This document shows positions 26,311 through 34,355 of a stretch of 40,238 nucleotides of DNA, piece after piece. The position numbers and the translations under genes were made by a program. This DNA is from Polaromonas sp. (GTDB lineage Bacteria; Pseudomonadota; Gammaproteobacteria; Burkholderiales; Burkholderiaceae_C), in the NCBI GenBank assembly GCA_028291985.1, contig JAQGNE010000038.1:1-40238 (forward strand), given 5' to 3'. The notes under the pieces were generated by a model, which worked only from the letters and a program-made list of their open reading frames with translations, ran no database searches and was not told the origin of the DNA. How positions within the stretch are numbered: position 1 is the stretch's first letter; each line of letters opens with the position of its first letter.

Positions 26311-27054
26311 ATGAAAATTTTGAACATTGCCGCCTACCGTTTTGTAGCGCTGGATGATTTGCCGGTACTGCAGGTTGCGGTGCTCCAGCAGCTAGAAGAC
26401 CGCGCCATCATGGGAACGGTCTTGCTGGCAGAGGAAGGCATCAATCTTTTTCTGGCGGCGCCTGCACCTGACATTCATGATTTTTTGGCATGGTTGCGCC
26501 AAGATGCTCGTTTTGCCGGCCTGCAGACCAAAGACAGCTGGACTGAAACGCCGCCTTTTCACAAGCTGCTGGTCAAGATAAAGCCCGAAATCATCCGCAT
26601 GAACCATCCGGCGGTGCAGCCTGCCGCCGGCCGTGCACCGGCGGTGGACGCGCTCACGCTCAAGCGCTGGCTGGACAACGGTCACGATGACAAAGGCCAG
26701 GCGGTCGTCATGCTGGACACGCGCAATGATTTCGAGGTGGATGTGGGCACCTTCGAGGGCGCCATCGACTGGCGGATTCGCAAGTTCACTGAATTTCCAC
26801 AAGCCCTGCTGGACCATCAGGATGCGCTGCGCGGCAAGACCGTGGTGAGCTTTTGCACCGGCGGCATCCGCTGCGAAAAAGCCGCGATCTTCATGCGTGA
26901 AGCCGGGCTGCAGGATGTGTTTCAGCTCGACGGCGGCATTCTTCATTATTTTGAAGTCAACGCCGACGCACACTTCAAAGGCTCGTGTTTCGTGTTTGAC
27001 GACCGCCGGGCCGTTGACGCCGCGTTGGCGGCCGACACGCCGAAGCCACCCTGA
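26311..27054 (+). CDS. trhO: tRNA uridine(34) hydroxylase, rhodanese family (TrhO/YceA)
   Basis: Rhodanese-type protein that in E. coli makes 5-hydroxyuridine at the tRNA wobble position using O2. The 247 residues comprise an N-terminal acylphosphatase-like domain (MKILNIAAYRFVALDD.., GTVLLAEEGINLFLA) and a rhodanese domain (about 125-235) with the active cysteine in VVSFCTGGIRCEKAA. ATG 26311 is the start used by homologues. It is preceded by TACAAT at 26295-26300, only 10 bp upstream, so the leader is a few nucleotides at most. Divergent from dnaE. A simple sulfurtransferase role is the older annotation. Confidence 0.88.
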   Translation: MKILNIAAYRFVALDDLPVLQVAVLQQLEDRAIMGTVLLAEEGINLFLAAPAPDIHDFLAWLRQDARFAGLQTKDSWTETPPFHKLLVKIKPEIIRMNHPAVQPAAGRAPAVDALTLKRWLDNGHDDKGQAVVMLDTRNDFEVDVGTFEGAIDWRIRKFTEFPQALLDHQDALRGKTVVSFCTGGIRCEKAAIFMREAGLQDVFQLDGGILHYFEVNADAHFKGSCFVFDDRRAVDAALAADTPKPP

Positions 27055-27155
27055 GCCAGCGACTGCAGCGCCAATGCCCGGTCGGGCGAATCAGGCGGCT
27101 TGTCCGACACACCGGCCGTGCCGGCTGTGCGAGGCTGGCTGCCATTGACTGGCTC

Positions 27156-28541
27156 ATGCATCGGCACTTTATGCAGCGACCGAAGACAACGACAACGTCG
27201 CAGACGCACGGCAACACTATCGCGGCGCGGCTGGGCGCTTCGCGTGCTGCCGAGCGCTATCTGGCAGTGCGCGCGCAGACCGAATTGCTGATCAAGCCGC
27301 TCAGCGCTGAAGACTGCCAGCTGCAGTCCATGCCGGACGCCAGCCCTGCCAAATGGCACCTGGCCCACCTGACCTGGTTTTTTGAGACCTTTCTGCTGGA
27401 GCGCTTCGAGCCCGACTTCAAGCCCTTTGATCCCGCCTTCCGGGTGCTCTTCAACAGTTACTACAAGGGTGTGGGCGAGCAGTTTGCAAGGGCGCAGCGT
27501 GGCCTGATCAGCCGCCCCAGCCTGGATGAGGTACTGGCCTACCGGCGTCAGGTGGACGAGCGCATGCTGGCGCTGATGGTGCAGACCGAGCAATCCCGCG
27601 ATGCCGGCGACATATGGGATCTGTTGAGCCTGGGTCTGCAGCATGAGCAGCAGCATTAGGAATTGCTGCTCACCGATATCAAGCATGCGCTGTCCTTCAA
27701 CCCGAGCCGGCCCGCCTACGCCCGGGGCTGGCCGCTGGCCGGTACCCGGCCTGAAGCTGTGCACTGGTTGCCGTTTGCGGGCGGGCTGGTGACGCACGGG
27801 TTTGATGCGGCGCTGGACGGCTGTTTCGCGTTTGACAATGAAACACCGGCGCATCTGTTTTATGCCGCGCCGTTCGAGCTGGCCAGCCGCCTCGTTACCA
27901 ATGGCGAAATGATGGCTTTCATCGCCGACAAGGGCTACCAGCGCCCGGAGCTATGGCTGTCGATGGGCTGGGAATGGGTTCAGGAGGGCAGTCACCGGCT
28001 GCCGCTGTACTGGCGGCAGGATGATCAGGGGCGCTACAGCCACTTCACGCTGCAAGGTGTGGTCGAGCCGGATGTGCACACGCCGGTCTGCCACCTCAGC
28101 TATTTTGAAGCCGACGCTTTTGCGCGCTGGCCAGGGGCCCGCCTGCCGACCGAGCAGGAATGGGAACTGGCTGCGCGCAACTTGCTGCCTGCCAGCGGCG
28201 CACGGGACGCGCGGGGCGCACCAGGTACAAGGGGCAATTTCGTCGAAAACCATGCGTTCCATCCGCTGCCCCTGCAACAGGTGGTCAGTGGCGGGCCGGC
28301 CCAGATGTATGGCGATGTGTGGGAATGGACACAGTCCAATTACAACCCCTACCCTGGCTACCGGCCGCTCGAAGGCCTGGTGGGCGAGTACAACGGCAAA
28401 TTCATGTGCAACCAGTTTGTGCTGCGCGGCGGGTCATGCGCCACGCCGCAAAGCCATATCCGGGCAAGTTATCGCAATTTTTTTCCACCAGATGCGCGCT
28501 GGCAGTTCAGCGGGTTGCGGCTTGCCAGGGATGCGGCTTGA
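27156..28541 (+). pseudogene. egtB: EgtB-like non-heme iron sulfoxide synthase with one in-frame amber codon
   Basis: EgtB couples a thiol (cysteine or gamma-glutamylcysteine) to hercynine with O2 in ergothioneine synthesis. The N-terminal DinB-type domain has PAKWHLAHLTWFFE (about 65-78, ligand His71) and LGLQHEQQH (ligands His163 and His167). The next codon, which is CAG (Gln) in homologues reading HEQQHQELLLTDIKHAL, is TAG at 27657-27659. The frame then continues with no shift for 294 codons as a complete formylglycine-enzyme-like domain (RLVTNGEMMAFI, LPTEQEWELAA, GDVWEWTQSNYNPYPGY, FVLRGGSCATP). A single C-to-T change explains it. It could be a recent pseudogene, a sequencing error, or suppressed. 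No egtD neighbour is present. Confidence 0.88.
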
Positions 28542-28865
28542 CAGCACCACCAGGCGGATCAGGCAGCCAATGCGTCATCGCCTGATTCATGAACCCTAGC
28601 GGCCTGAGAAAACAGCCATACTGCCGCAAAGGTACCAAACGACGCCCTTCAGCTTCACCCCCCTCGACAAACCCGACCCGCGCGACCTGAAACGCCTTCA
28701 GTACACCGCGCAGTTCGCGGCGGACAAGATTGACAGGAGTCCTGCGGCCAGCGCGGTGCAGCCGCCCCTGGACTGGCAGCTGCGCTGTGCGAATCGACGT
28801 TTTGAGCTGCAACCGGCATCTGCGACCTCGGCCCGTCTTTATCGGGCTGTGGTCATTACTTTAAG

Positions 28866-28927
28866 CAAAAAGTGCCTGTAGCCCAATAGTTACCAGGTCT
28901 GTAAGCTATCAATAAAGAAGCAAAATA
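28866..28927 (-). repeat. Dispersed GATAGCT-type repeat (copy 4)
   Basis: On the minus strand: TTGCTTCTTTATTGATAGCT, a variable middle, then ATTGGGCTACAGGCACTTTT. Same element as 22624-22680, opposite orientation. Confidence 0.75.
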
Positions 28928-28950
28928 ACTCGCCATCCCTGAGCTGCATG

Positions 28951-28973
28951 ACCCGTGGCAACAAGCCACGGGT
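28951..28973. terminator. Strong hairpin between convergent egtB and pirin genes
   Basis: ACCCGTGGC (28951-28959), loop AACAA, GCCACGGGT (28965-28973): 9 perfect pairs. No T-run follows on either strand, so it may be a Rho-assisted or bidirectional stop or an RNA-end stabiliser. Confidence 0.4.
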
Positions 28974-29001
28974 TGAAGAGGTTTGCCGCAGGCCAGTTGA
29001 C

Positions 29002-29880
29002 TCAGGCGGGCCGCCGTTCCGGCAACGGTATGAATTCATCATCACCATCCACCCTGCCCATAACCTGCGCCTGCCAGGCATCAGCCGCTTGCGCGATGCG
29101 CGCTTTCTGGCTGGACACGAAGTTCCACCAAATCAGGCGCGGGCCGTCGAGTGCATCGCCGCCCACCACCATCAGACGCGCGCCGCGCGGCGCATGGATC
29201 ATTGTCGGCACCCCCGGCCTGAGCAATGCCAGCACATGGGCGGCCAACATGTCGCCGTCCAGCGTGATGTCGTGGTCGATCGCGTACACCGCCAGTTCCG
29301 CCGCCAGTGCAGGCAGCTCGACCGTGCCACCGGCTTCGATGTGCACATCGAGGTAAACCGTCGGCGCCAATGTTCTGACCGGCGAGACTTTTCCGAAAGC
29401 CGTGCCAATCAACACCCGCACTTTTGCCCGGTGCAGCGCCACCTCAGGTATGTTGGCTGCCGGGGTGTGCTCGAAAGCGGGGCCGGTCTCTTCATGGGCA
29501 GCCGGCAGGGCCGCCCAGAGCTGAATGCCATGGTTGGTATAGGCCCGGCTCTTCAGGTCATCAGGGCCGCGCTCGGAATGTACGATGCCGCTACCGGCCG
29601 TCATCCAGTTGATGGCTCCCGGCTCGACGCGCTGGGCCGTGCCGAGGCTGTCGCGGTGCATGATGGCGCCGTCAAAGAGATAGGTGACCGTTGCCAGGCC
29701 GATATGGGGATGCGGCCTGACATCATGGTTTTCGCCGGGCTCTACTTCAATCGGCCCGAAATGGTCGAAAAACACAAACGGCCCGACCGCTTGCCGGCGG
29801 GCCGACGGCAACATGCGCCTGACGGTGAAGCCTCCGCCCAGATCTTTTTGCTGTCCCGACAGCTGAAGTCCAATCGCCAT
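29002..29880 (-). CDS. Pirin family protein (long form)
   Basis: Bicupin of the pirin superfamily; some members are quercetin dioxygenases, others transcription cofactors. The 292-residue product has the metal-binding HPHIGLATVTYLFDGAIMHRDS (two His in RPHPHIG, a third in MHRDSLG), then GAINWMTAGSGIVHSERG. The C-terminal pirin_C domain begins near 165. It is the last gene of a minus-strand operon with the flavoprotein (39 bp upstream), doxX and a second, YhhW-like pirin. The plus-strand frame across it is a shadow. Confidence 0.9.
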   Translation of the reverse strand: MAIGLQLSGQQKDLGGGFTVRRMLPSARRQAVGPFVFFDHFGPIEVEPGENHDVRPHPHIGLATVTYLFDGAIMHRDSLGTAQRVEPGAINWMTAGSGIVHSERGPDDLKSRAYTNHGIQLWAALPAAHEETGPAFEHTPAANIPEVALHRAKVRVLIGTAFGKVSPVRTLAPTVYLDVHIEAGGTVELPALAAELAVYAIDHDITLDGDMLAAHVLALLRPGVPTMIHAPRGARLMVVGGDALDGPRLIWWNFVSSQKARIAQAADAWQAQVMGRVDGDDEFIPLPERRPA

Positions 29881-29919
29881 ATTGCCGCCTCTGTGTGATG
29901 CCGTCCGACCGTGCCCGGC

Positions 29920-30474
29920 TTAACCGCGGAATTTAGCGGTCAGTGCCGTCACACGCTGACCAAAGCTGCGCGCGGTGTCCAGGTCGCCCTGCAACATCTC
30001 GGCTGCGCCAGCATCAGAAGGCGACTGGGCCATCGCACCGGCAAACGTCCCCAGGTAGTTGAGGTCGTTGCGCTGCGCGGCCTTGGTGTTGGCCGCCATC
30101 ATGCCGGTGCCGACCCATACGCCACCGTGCTGCATCGCCAGCGTGAAGAGGTAATGCAGGGTGGACAGCTTGTCGCCATTCATGCTGGCACTGTTGGTGA
30201 AACCTGCAAACACCTTGTCCTTCCAGGCCTGGCTGAACCATGGCTTGGACGACGCATCGGCAAACTTCTTGAACTGCCAGCTGACGCTACCCATGTAGGT
30301 CGGCGAGCCCATGATGATGGCGTCTGCGGCATTCAGGGTGTCCCATGCGCCTTCTGGCAGGTTGCCTTCTGCATCGATGGCGATCAGTTCTGCGCCTGCG
30401 CCTTCGGCAACCGACTGCGCCATGCGCTGCGTATGACCGTAACCCGAGTGATAGATAACAACGACGTTTGCCAT
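29920..30474 (-). CDS. Flavodoxin-fold NAD(P)H-dependent quinone/FMN reductase (WrbA-like)
   Basis: The 184 residues start with the flavodoxin strand and phosphate loop VVVIYHSGYGHTQRMA, followed by ADAIIMGSPTYMGSVSWQFKKF (second FMN loop) and GGVWVGTGMMAAN. Proteins of this type reduce quinones by two electrons and protect against redox cycling. It lacks some WrbA-specific sequence, so the exact subfamily is open. SD AGGA lies 8 bp before ATG 30474. It is next to doxX and two pirins. Confidence 0.85.
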   Translation of the reverse strand: MANVVVIYHSGYGHTQRMAQSVAEGAGAELIAIDAEGNLPEGAWDTLNAADAIIMGSPTYMGSVSWQFKKFADASSKPWFSQAWKDKVFAGFTNSASMNGDKLSTLHYLFTLAMQHGGVWVGTGMMAANTKAAQRNDLNYLGTFAGAMAQSPSDAGAAEMLQGDLDTARSFGQRVTALTAKFRG

Positions 30475-30520
30475 GTGAATAGTCCTGCCTGAAAGTTTAA
30501 AAAAACCAAAAACCTAAAAA

Positions 30521-30931
30521 TCAGTCGACACGCTTGCCGTCAACGCTCCATGCGCCCGGGCCCCAGGCCACCACCAGCAGCAGGCCACCGACGATCGCGA
30601 TGTTCTTGAAGAACGCTTGCTGCTGCTGCATCACCTGCTCGGGAGGTACGTTCCAGAAAGCATGAAAGATGAAAGTGATCACCGCCGTGAAGATGGCGAT
30701 GCCCAAGGCCGCCCAGCGCGCCTTGAAGCCTGCCAGGAGCAGCAGGCCCAGGCCGAGCTCTATCGCAATGGCGGCCGCCGCCGCGACTTCTGGCAACGGG
30801 ACGCCCTTGGACGCGATATAGCCGACAGTGCCGGCAAAGCCGCCGATCTTGGCAAAGCCTGCCGGTATGAAAAGCAGGGCCAGCAAGGCACGGCCAATCA
30901 GGGAAAACGGGTTTTGAAGCGAAGTGAACAT
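30521..30931 (-). CDS. DoxX family membrane protein
   Basis: 136-residue membrane protein with four hydrophobic helices: LIGRALLALLFIPAGFAKI with the DoxX-typical Gly-Phe-x-Lys, VAAAAAIAIELGLGLLLLAG, WAALGIAIFTAVITFIFHAFW and FFKNIAIVGGLLLVVAWGPG. The start at 30931 was chosen because AAGGAGG lies 7 bp upstream; the frame is open 18 codons further. DoxX-type proteins often sit in electrophile- or oxidative-stress operons; a partner-independent function is not known. Confidence 0.9.
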   Translation of the reverse strand: MFTSLQNPFSLIGRALLALLFIPAGFAKIGGFAGTVGYIASKGVPLPEVAAAAAIAIELGLGLLLLAGFKARWAALGIAIFTAVITFIFHAFWNVPPEQVMQQQQAFFKNIAIVGGLLLVVAWGPGAWSVDGKRVD

Positions 30932-31053
30932 GAAAAATCCTCCTTGTAGTACGACATGAAAAAATAGTGATCGGGTAAGGCGCAATTTCCGGCCGTCCCC
31001 GCGTGGTCAACCCTGTTGGCGCAAGCCCGTGGGCCTCACGCCAACGGTAAAGC

Positions 31054-31755
31054 TCAGGCAGCCAGGTCGAACACCAGTACCTCGGCGTTGCGGCCGGCCT
31101 GCAACTCAAGCCGGCTTTCTGATTCGATCATCGCCGCATCGCCCTGATGCATGGCTTGGCCATTGACCTGCAATTCGCCCCGCACCAGATGCACATAGGT
31201 CTTGCGGCCGGGTGCCAGCCGCAAGTCGGCCTTCTCATCGCCGTCCAGCAGGCCTGCATACACCTTGGCATCGGCATGCACCGTGACGGAATTGTCAAAG
31301 CCATCGTTTGACGCCACCAGCCGCAGTTGACCGCGTTTTTCCTGTTCGGTAAAGCTCTTCTGCTCGTAGCTGGGCGCAATGCCGGTCACATTCGGCTCGA
31401 TCCAGATCTGCAGAAAGTGCGTCATCTGTCCCGGTGCGTGGTTGAACTCGCTGTGCTGTACGCCGGTGCCGGCGCTCATGCGCTGCACATCGCCCGGCGG
31501 GATGCCCTTCACATTGCCCATGCTGTCGCGGTGCGCCAACTCGCCGCTCAGCACATAGCTGATGATTTCCATGTCCTTGTGGCCGTGCGTGCCGAACCCT
31601 TTTCCGGCAGCGATCTGGTCTTCATTGATCACCCGCAGGTTGCCGAAACCCATGTGCGCGGCATCGTAATAGCCGGCAAACGAAAACGAGTGGTGTGACT
31701 TGAGCCAGCCGTGGTCGGCATAACCGCGGTCTTCAGATTTGCGTAAAGTCATCAT
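31054..31755 (-). CDS. Pirin family protein, YhhW-like
   Basis: Starts MMTLRKSEDRGYADHGWLKSH, matching the start of E. coli YhhW, and contains the cupin metal site GTHGHKDMEIISYVLSGELAHRDS and MSAGTGVQHSEFN. The product is 233 residues. YhhW-type pirins cleave quercetin-like flavonols in vitro. Starts at 31755 or 31752 fit homologues; the longer frame from 31809 does not. It is the first gene of the operon and divergent from lysR, with a palindrome in the 164-bp gap. Confidence 0.9.
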   Translation of the reverse strand: MMTLRKSEDRGYADHGWLKSHHSFSFAGYYDAAHMGFGNLRVINEDQIAAGKGFGTHGHKDMEIISYVLSGELAHRDSMGNVKGIPPGDVQRMSAGTGVQHSEFNHAPGQMTHFLQIWIEPNVTGIAPSYEQKSFTEQEKRGQLRLVASNDGFDNSVTVHADAKVYAGLLDGDEKADLRLAPGRKTYVHLVRGELQVNGQAMHQGDAAMIESESRLELQAGRNAEVLVFDLAA

Positions 31756-31883
31756 GACAAACATCCATCCTTTCAGTTGACTGCCACTGGTTTGGCAGAG
31801 CCCTGGCATATCAGTTGTCGCTCAGGTGCATCCAATGTATGCGGGCAAAGGCTGCTGGCGATAGCGCCTGTTTGATGGCATCA

Positions 31884-31898
31884 TTCAAAATATTTGAA
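31884..31898. promoter_or_regulatory. Palindromic operator candidate for the adjacent LysR protein
   Basis: TTCAAA-ATA-TTTGAA is a perfect inverted repeat with the T-N11-A form of LysR-type sites, located between divergent lysR (starts 31920) and the pirin operon (starts 31755). It ends 21 bp before the lysR start, as expected for autorepression. Confidence 0.6.
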
Positions 31899-31919
31899 CG
31901 AACGACGGGTAAACGAAGC

Positions 31920-32900
31920 ATGAGCATCAACGCCATCAGAGACGCCCTGACGCCGCAGGCCCTCAACCTGATTGATGCGGTGCACCGCACCGGCAGCATG
32001 GCGGCCGCCGCGCGAGAGCTCGGCCTGGTGCCCAGTGCACTGACTTACCGCATCCGCATGGTCGAGGACGCGCTGGATGTGCTGTTGTTTGACCGCTCGT
32101 CCCGGCAGGCCAGGCTGACCGAAGCCGGCAAGGAGCTGCTGCGCGAGGGCAACCGCTTGCTGCAGGAGCTTGACGCGATGGCAAACCGCGTCAAGCGCGT
32201 GGCCACCGGCTGGGAGCCGCAGCTCACGCTGTCGGTGGACAGCATCATCTCCCGCACCACGGTGATGGAGCTGTGCGAGGCGTTTTTTGCCTTGAGCCCG
32301 CCCACCCGGTTGAAGCTGCGCGAAGAAGCCCTGTCAGGCACCTTGCAGGCCCTGACATCTGGACAGGCAGACCTGGCCATCGGCGTGGCAGGCGACTTCA
32401 GCAGCACCCTGGCCGCGCCGGTATCCGCCTTCAGCACCCTGCACAGCAAGCCGCTGGGCGAAACCCGGTTTGTCTATGCGGTTGCGCCGCATCATCCGCT
32501 GGCACAGGGCACCGAGCCGGTCACTGAAGTGATGATGCTGGCCCATCGGGTGGTGGCAGTGGCGGACTCGGTGCAGCGTGGCAGCGGCGTCACAGTGGGC
32601 TTGCTGGGGGGTCAGGATGTTTTTACCGTGCCCGGGATGATGGGCAAGCTGGACGCGCAGCTGCGCGGGCTGGGCGCTGGTTTTCTGCCGGAATACATGG
32701 CCAGGCCTTACCTGGCCAGCGGCCGCCTGGTAGAGCGCGCCGTGGCCCAGCCGCCGCGCACCATCCGGGTGAGCTATGCCTGGCGAACCCATTCCGACGG
32801 AAAAACCGGGCGCCCTGGCAAGGCCCTGCAGTGGTGGCTGGATCAGCTGGAAAACCCGGTAACGCGCGCCGCCCTTCTGGAGCGCCAGCAAGCGGGCTAA
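31920..32900 (+). CDS. LysR family transcriptional regulator
   Basis: 326-residue regulator with an N-terminal winged helix-turn-helix (about 10-65: ALNLIDAVHRTGSMAAAARELGLVPSALTYRIR..DVLLFDR) and a LysR substrate-binding domain from about 92 (QLTLSVDSIISRTTVMEL). ATG 31920 is used because residues upstream of it are not part of the fold. By position it should control the divergent pirin-doxX-flavoprotein-pirin operon; the inducer is unknown but plausibly an electrophile or quinone. Confidence 0.93.
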   Translation: MSINAIRDALTPQALNLIDAVHRTGSMAAAARELGLVPSALTYRIRMVEDALDVLLFDRSSRQARLTEAGKELLREGNRLLQELDAMANRVKRVATGWEPQLTLSVDSIISRTTVMELCEAFFALSPPTRLKLREEALSGTLQALTSGQADLAIGVAGDFSSTLAAPVSAFSTLHSKPLGETRFVYAVAPHHPLAQGTEPVTEVMMLAHRVVAVADSVQRGSGVTVGLLGGQDVFTVPGMMGKLDAQLRGLGAGFLPEYMARPYLASGRLVERAVAQPPRTIRVSYAWRTHSDGKTGRPGKALQWWLDQLENPVTRAALLERQQAG

Positions 32901-33086
32901 AAAACCGTGACGCTGGCTGAGGGCAAGTCCCGCCCTGTCCGGTGGTGCGCTGCGTGTAGAGTGTGCATACGCGGCCGCCCGCCCGCCGGGCCTCTGAATG
33001 CACTGCAAGCCCTGCATTCAATGGCCAGGCTGCCAGTGACTGAGTCCGGCTGATGTCATCAACTACCCAAAGCGCCCGATCAAGAC

Positions 33087-34181
33087 ATGAAAAACAAATC
33101 TGAAAAACCACCTGCCGCGCCAGCCGTCTCAAGTCAGCGCCAAGGCCCGCGCCATATTGCAGTGATAGGCGCAGGCATTGCCGGCATTGCCTGCGCCCGC
33201 ACGCTAATGCAGGCGGGCCACCAGGTCATGGTGTTTGAAAAAAGCCGCGGCGCTGGCGGTCGAATGTCGACCCGCACCACCGAATTTGGCGGGTTTGACC
33301 ACGGCGCGCAGTACTTCACGGTGCGCGACAGCCGCTTTGAAAAAGCCCTGAGCATCACGCCTGGCCTGGTCAGGCCGTGGAGCGCCAACACGGTGCGCAT
33401 ACTGGACGAACTGGGCCGGGTCGTGGCTGCATCGCCCCCGCCAAAAGAAGCGCACTGGGTAGCCACCCCTGGCATGAACGCGCTGGTCAGGCACTGGGCA
33501 GAACCGCTGGCCGATGCCGGGCGTCTGATGCTCCAGACCACGGTTGTCAAGCTGGAGGCCGACAAGCTGCATGCCGGGCGCTGGCAGCTGCAAACCGAAG
33601 CGCCGGGCGGCGAGGCGCGTGTCTTTCCCGGTTTTGACAACGTGGTGCTGGCCGTGCCCTCGGTTCAGGCCAGGGCATTGCTGATCACGTCGCAGCAGGG
33701 AGCCGGGCTGGTGGAGGCCATGGCGCATGTGGATGTGGCCCCGTGCTGGACGCTGATGCTGGCTTTTCCGCAGGCGCTGCAGCCCAACCTGTCGCACCTG
33801 GGCCCGCACTGGAACGCAGCGCGCAGCACCCACCACCGTGTGGCATGGTTGTCGCGCGAATCCTCCAAACCGGGCCGCAATGCGATCGAACGCTGGACCG
33901 TGCAGGCCAGCCCCGACTGGTCGCAGCGCCACCTCGAAGACGATGCCGAGCGCGTCACCGCCAAGCTGCTCAAGGCCTTTACCGAGATCACTGGCATCCG
34001 TGCCCAGCCGCCCTATGCGTCGGTGCACCGCTGGCGCTATGCCCAGACCACCGAGCCGATGGGCAAAAGCCACGCGCTCGATGCGGCATCGGGCATCGGC
34101 CTGTGCGGCGACTGGTGCCTGGGCCATCGGGTTGAAAACGGTTTTGTCTCAGGACTGGAGATGGCTTTGGCTCTCGCTTGA
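33087..34181 (+). CDS. FAD/NAD(P)-dependent oxidoreductase, renalase-like
   Basis: 364 residues. FAD-binding Rossmann motif IAVIGAGIAGIACARTL (24-40), then VFEKSRGAGGRMSTRTTEFGGFDHGAQYFTVRD, the signature of the renalase-like amine-oxidase group, and a C-terminal FAD contact GIGLCGDWCLGHRVENGFVSGLEMA. Substrate unknown; bacterial relatives oxidise isomeric dihydro-NAD(P) species or are uncharacterised. There is no operon link upstream (186-bp gap after lysR). Confidence 0.87.
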   Translation: MKNKSEKPPAAPAVSSQRQGPRHIAVIGAGIAGIACARTLMQAGHQVMVFEKSRGAGGRMSTRTTEFGGFDHGAQYFTVRDSRFEKALSITPGLVRPWSANTVRILDELGRVVAASPPPKEAHWVATPGMNALVRHWAEPLADAGRLMLQTTVVKLEADKLHAGRWQLQTEAPGGEARVFPGFDNVVLAVPSVQARALLITSQQGAGLVEAMAHVDVAPCWTLMLAFPQALQPNLSHLGPHWNAARSTHHRVAWLSRESSKPGRNAIERWTVQASPDWSQRHLEDDAERVTAKLLKAFTEITGIRAQPPYASVHRWRYAQTTEPMGKSHALDAASGIGLCGDWCLGHRVENGFVSGLEMALALA

Positions 34182-34304
34182 ATTGGGCTGGCTGAGATCA
34201 AGCGGACGTGACCGATTACGAACCATAGCGGTGAAAAAATCTCCACCGTGGTGGCTCCATTCGAGCAAGGGCCGTGGAACCGGCTTTTCCGGGCCACAGG
34301 CGCA

Positions 34305-34355
34305 GCAGCCCCCTCGGGCGGCAGGGAGCTACACGCAGTGAGCAACCGTGGGGGC
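34305..34355 (+). repeat. G-rich dispersed repeat (second copy), overlapping the gluQRS start
   Basis: CCCCCTCGGGCGGCAGGGAG..TACACGCAGTGAGC..CGTGGGGGC aligns with the copy at 19835-19884. Its GTG (34338) is the likely gluQRS start and its GGGAG (34324-34328) a suitably placed Shine-Dalgarno. Confidence 0.7.

Larger units (their letters stand above)
28542..29001. other. Intergenic region between egtB and the pirin gene
   Basis: Holds an unassigned plus-strand open stretch (28600-28881, no start codon, residues like FTPLDKPDPRDLKRLQYTAQ) that I do not recognise, one dispersed repeat (28866-28927) and a 9-bp hairpin (28951-28973). The open stretch might be a gene remnant where egtD would be expected, but nothing in it resembles the EgtD methyltransferase. 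Confidence 0.4.

Noticed and set aside
24194..26314. 706-codon plus-strand frame
   Set aside because: It is the antisense of dnaE, whose protein is full length and highly conserved.
27257..27854. Frameshift or programmed recoding in egtB
   Set aside because: The reading frame is identical on both sides of the stop and no slippery site is needed; a single base substitution explains it.
28948..29898. 316-codon plus-strand frame over the pirin gene
   Set aside because: Antisense shadow of a clear pirin protein.
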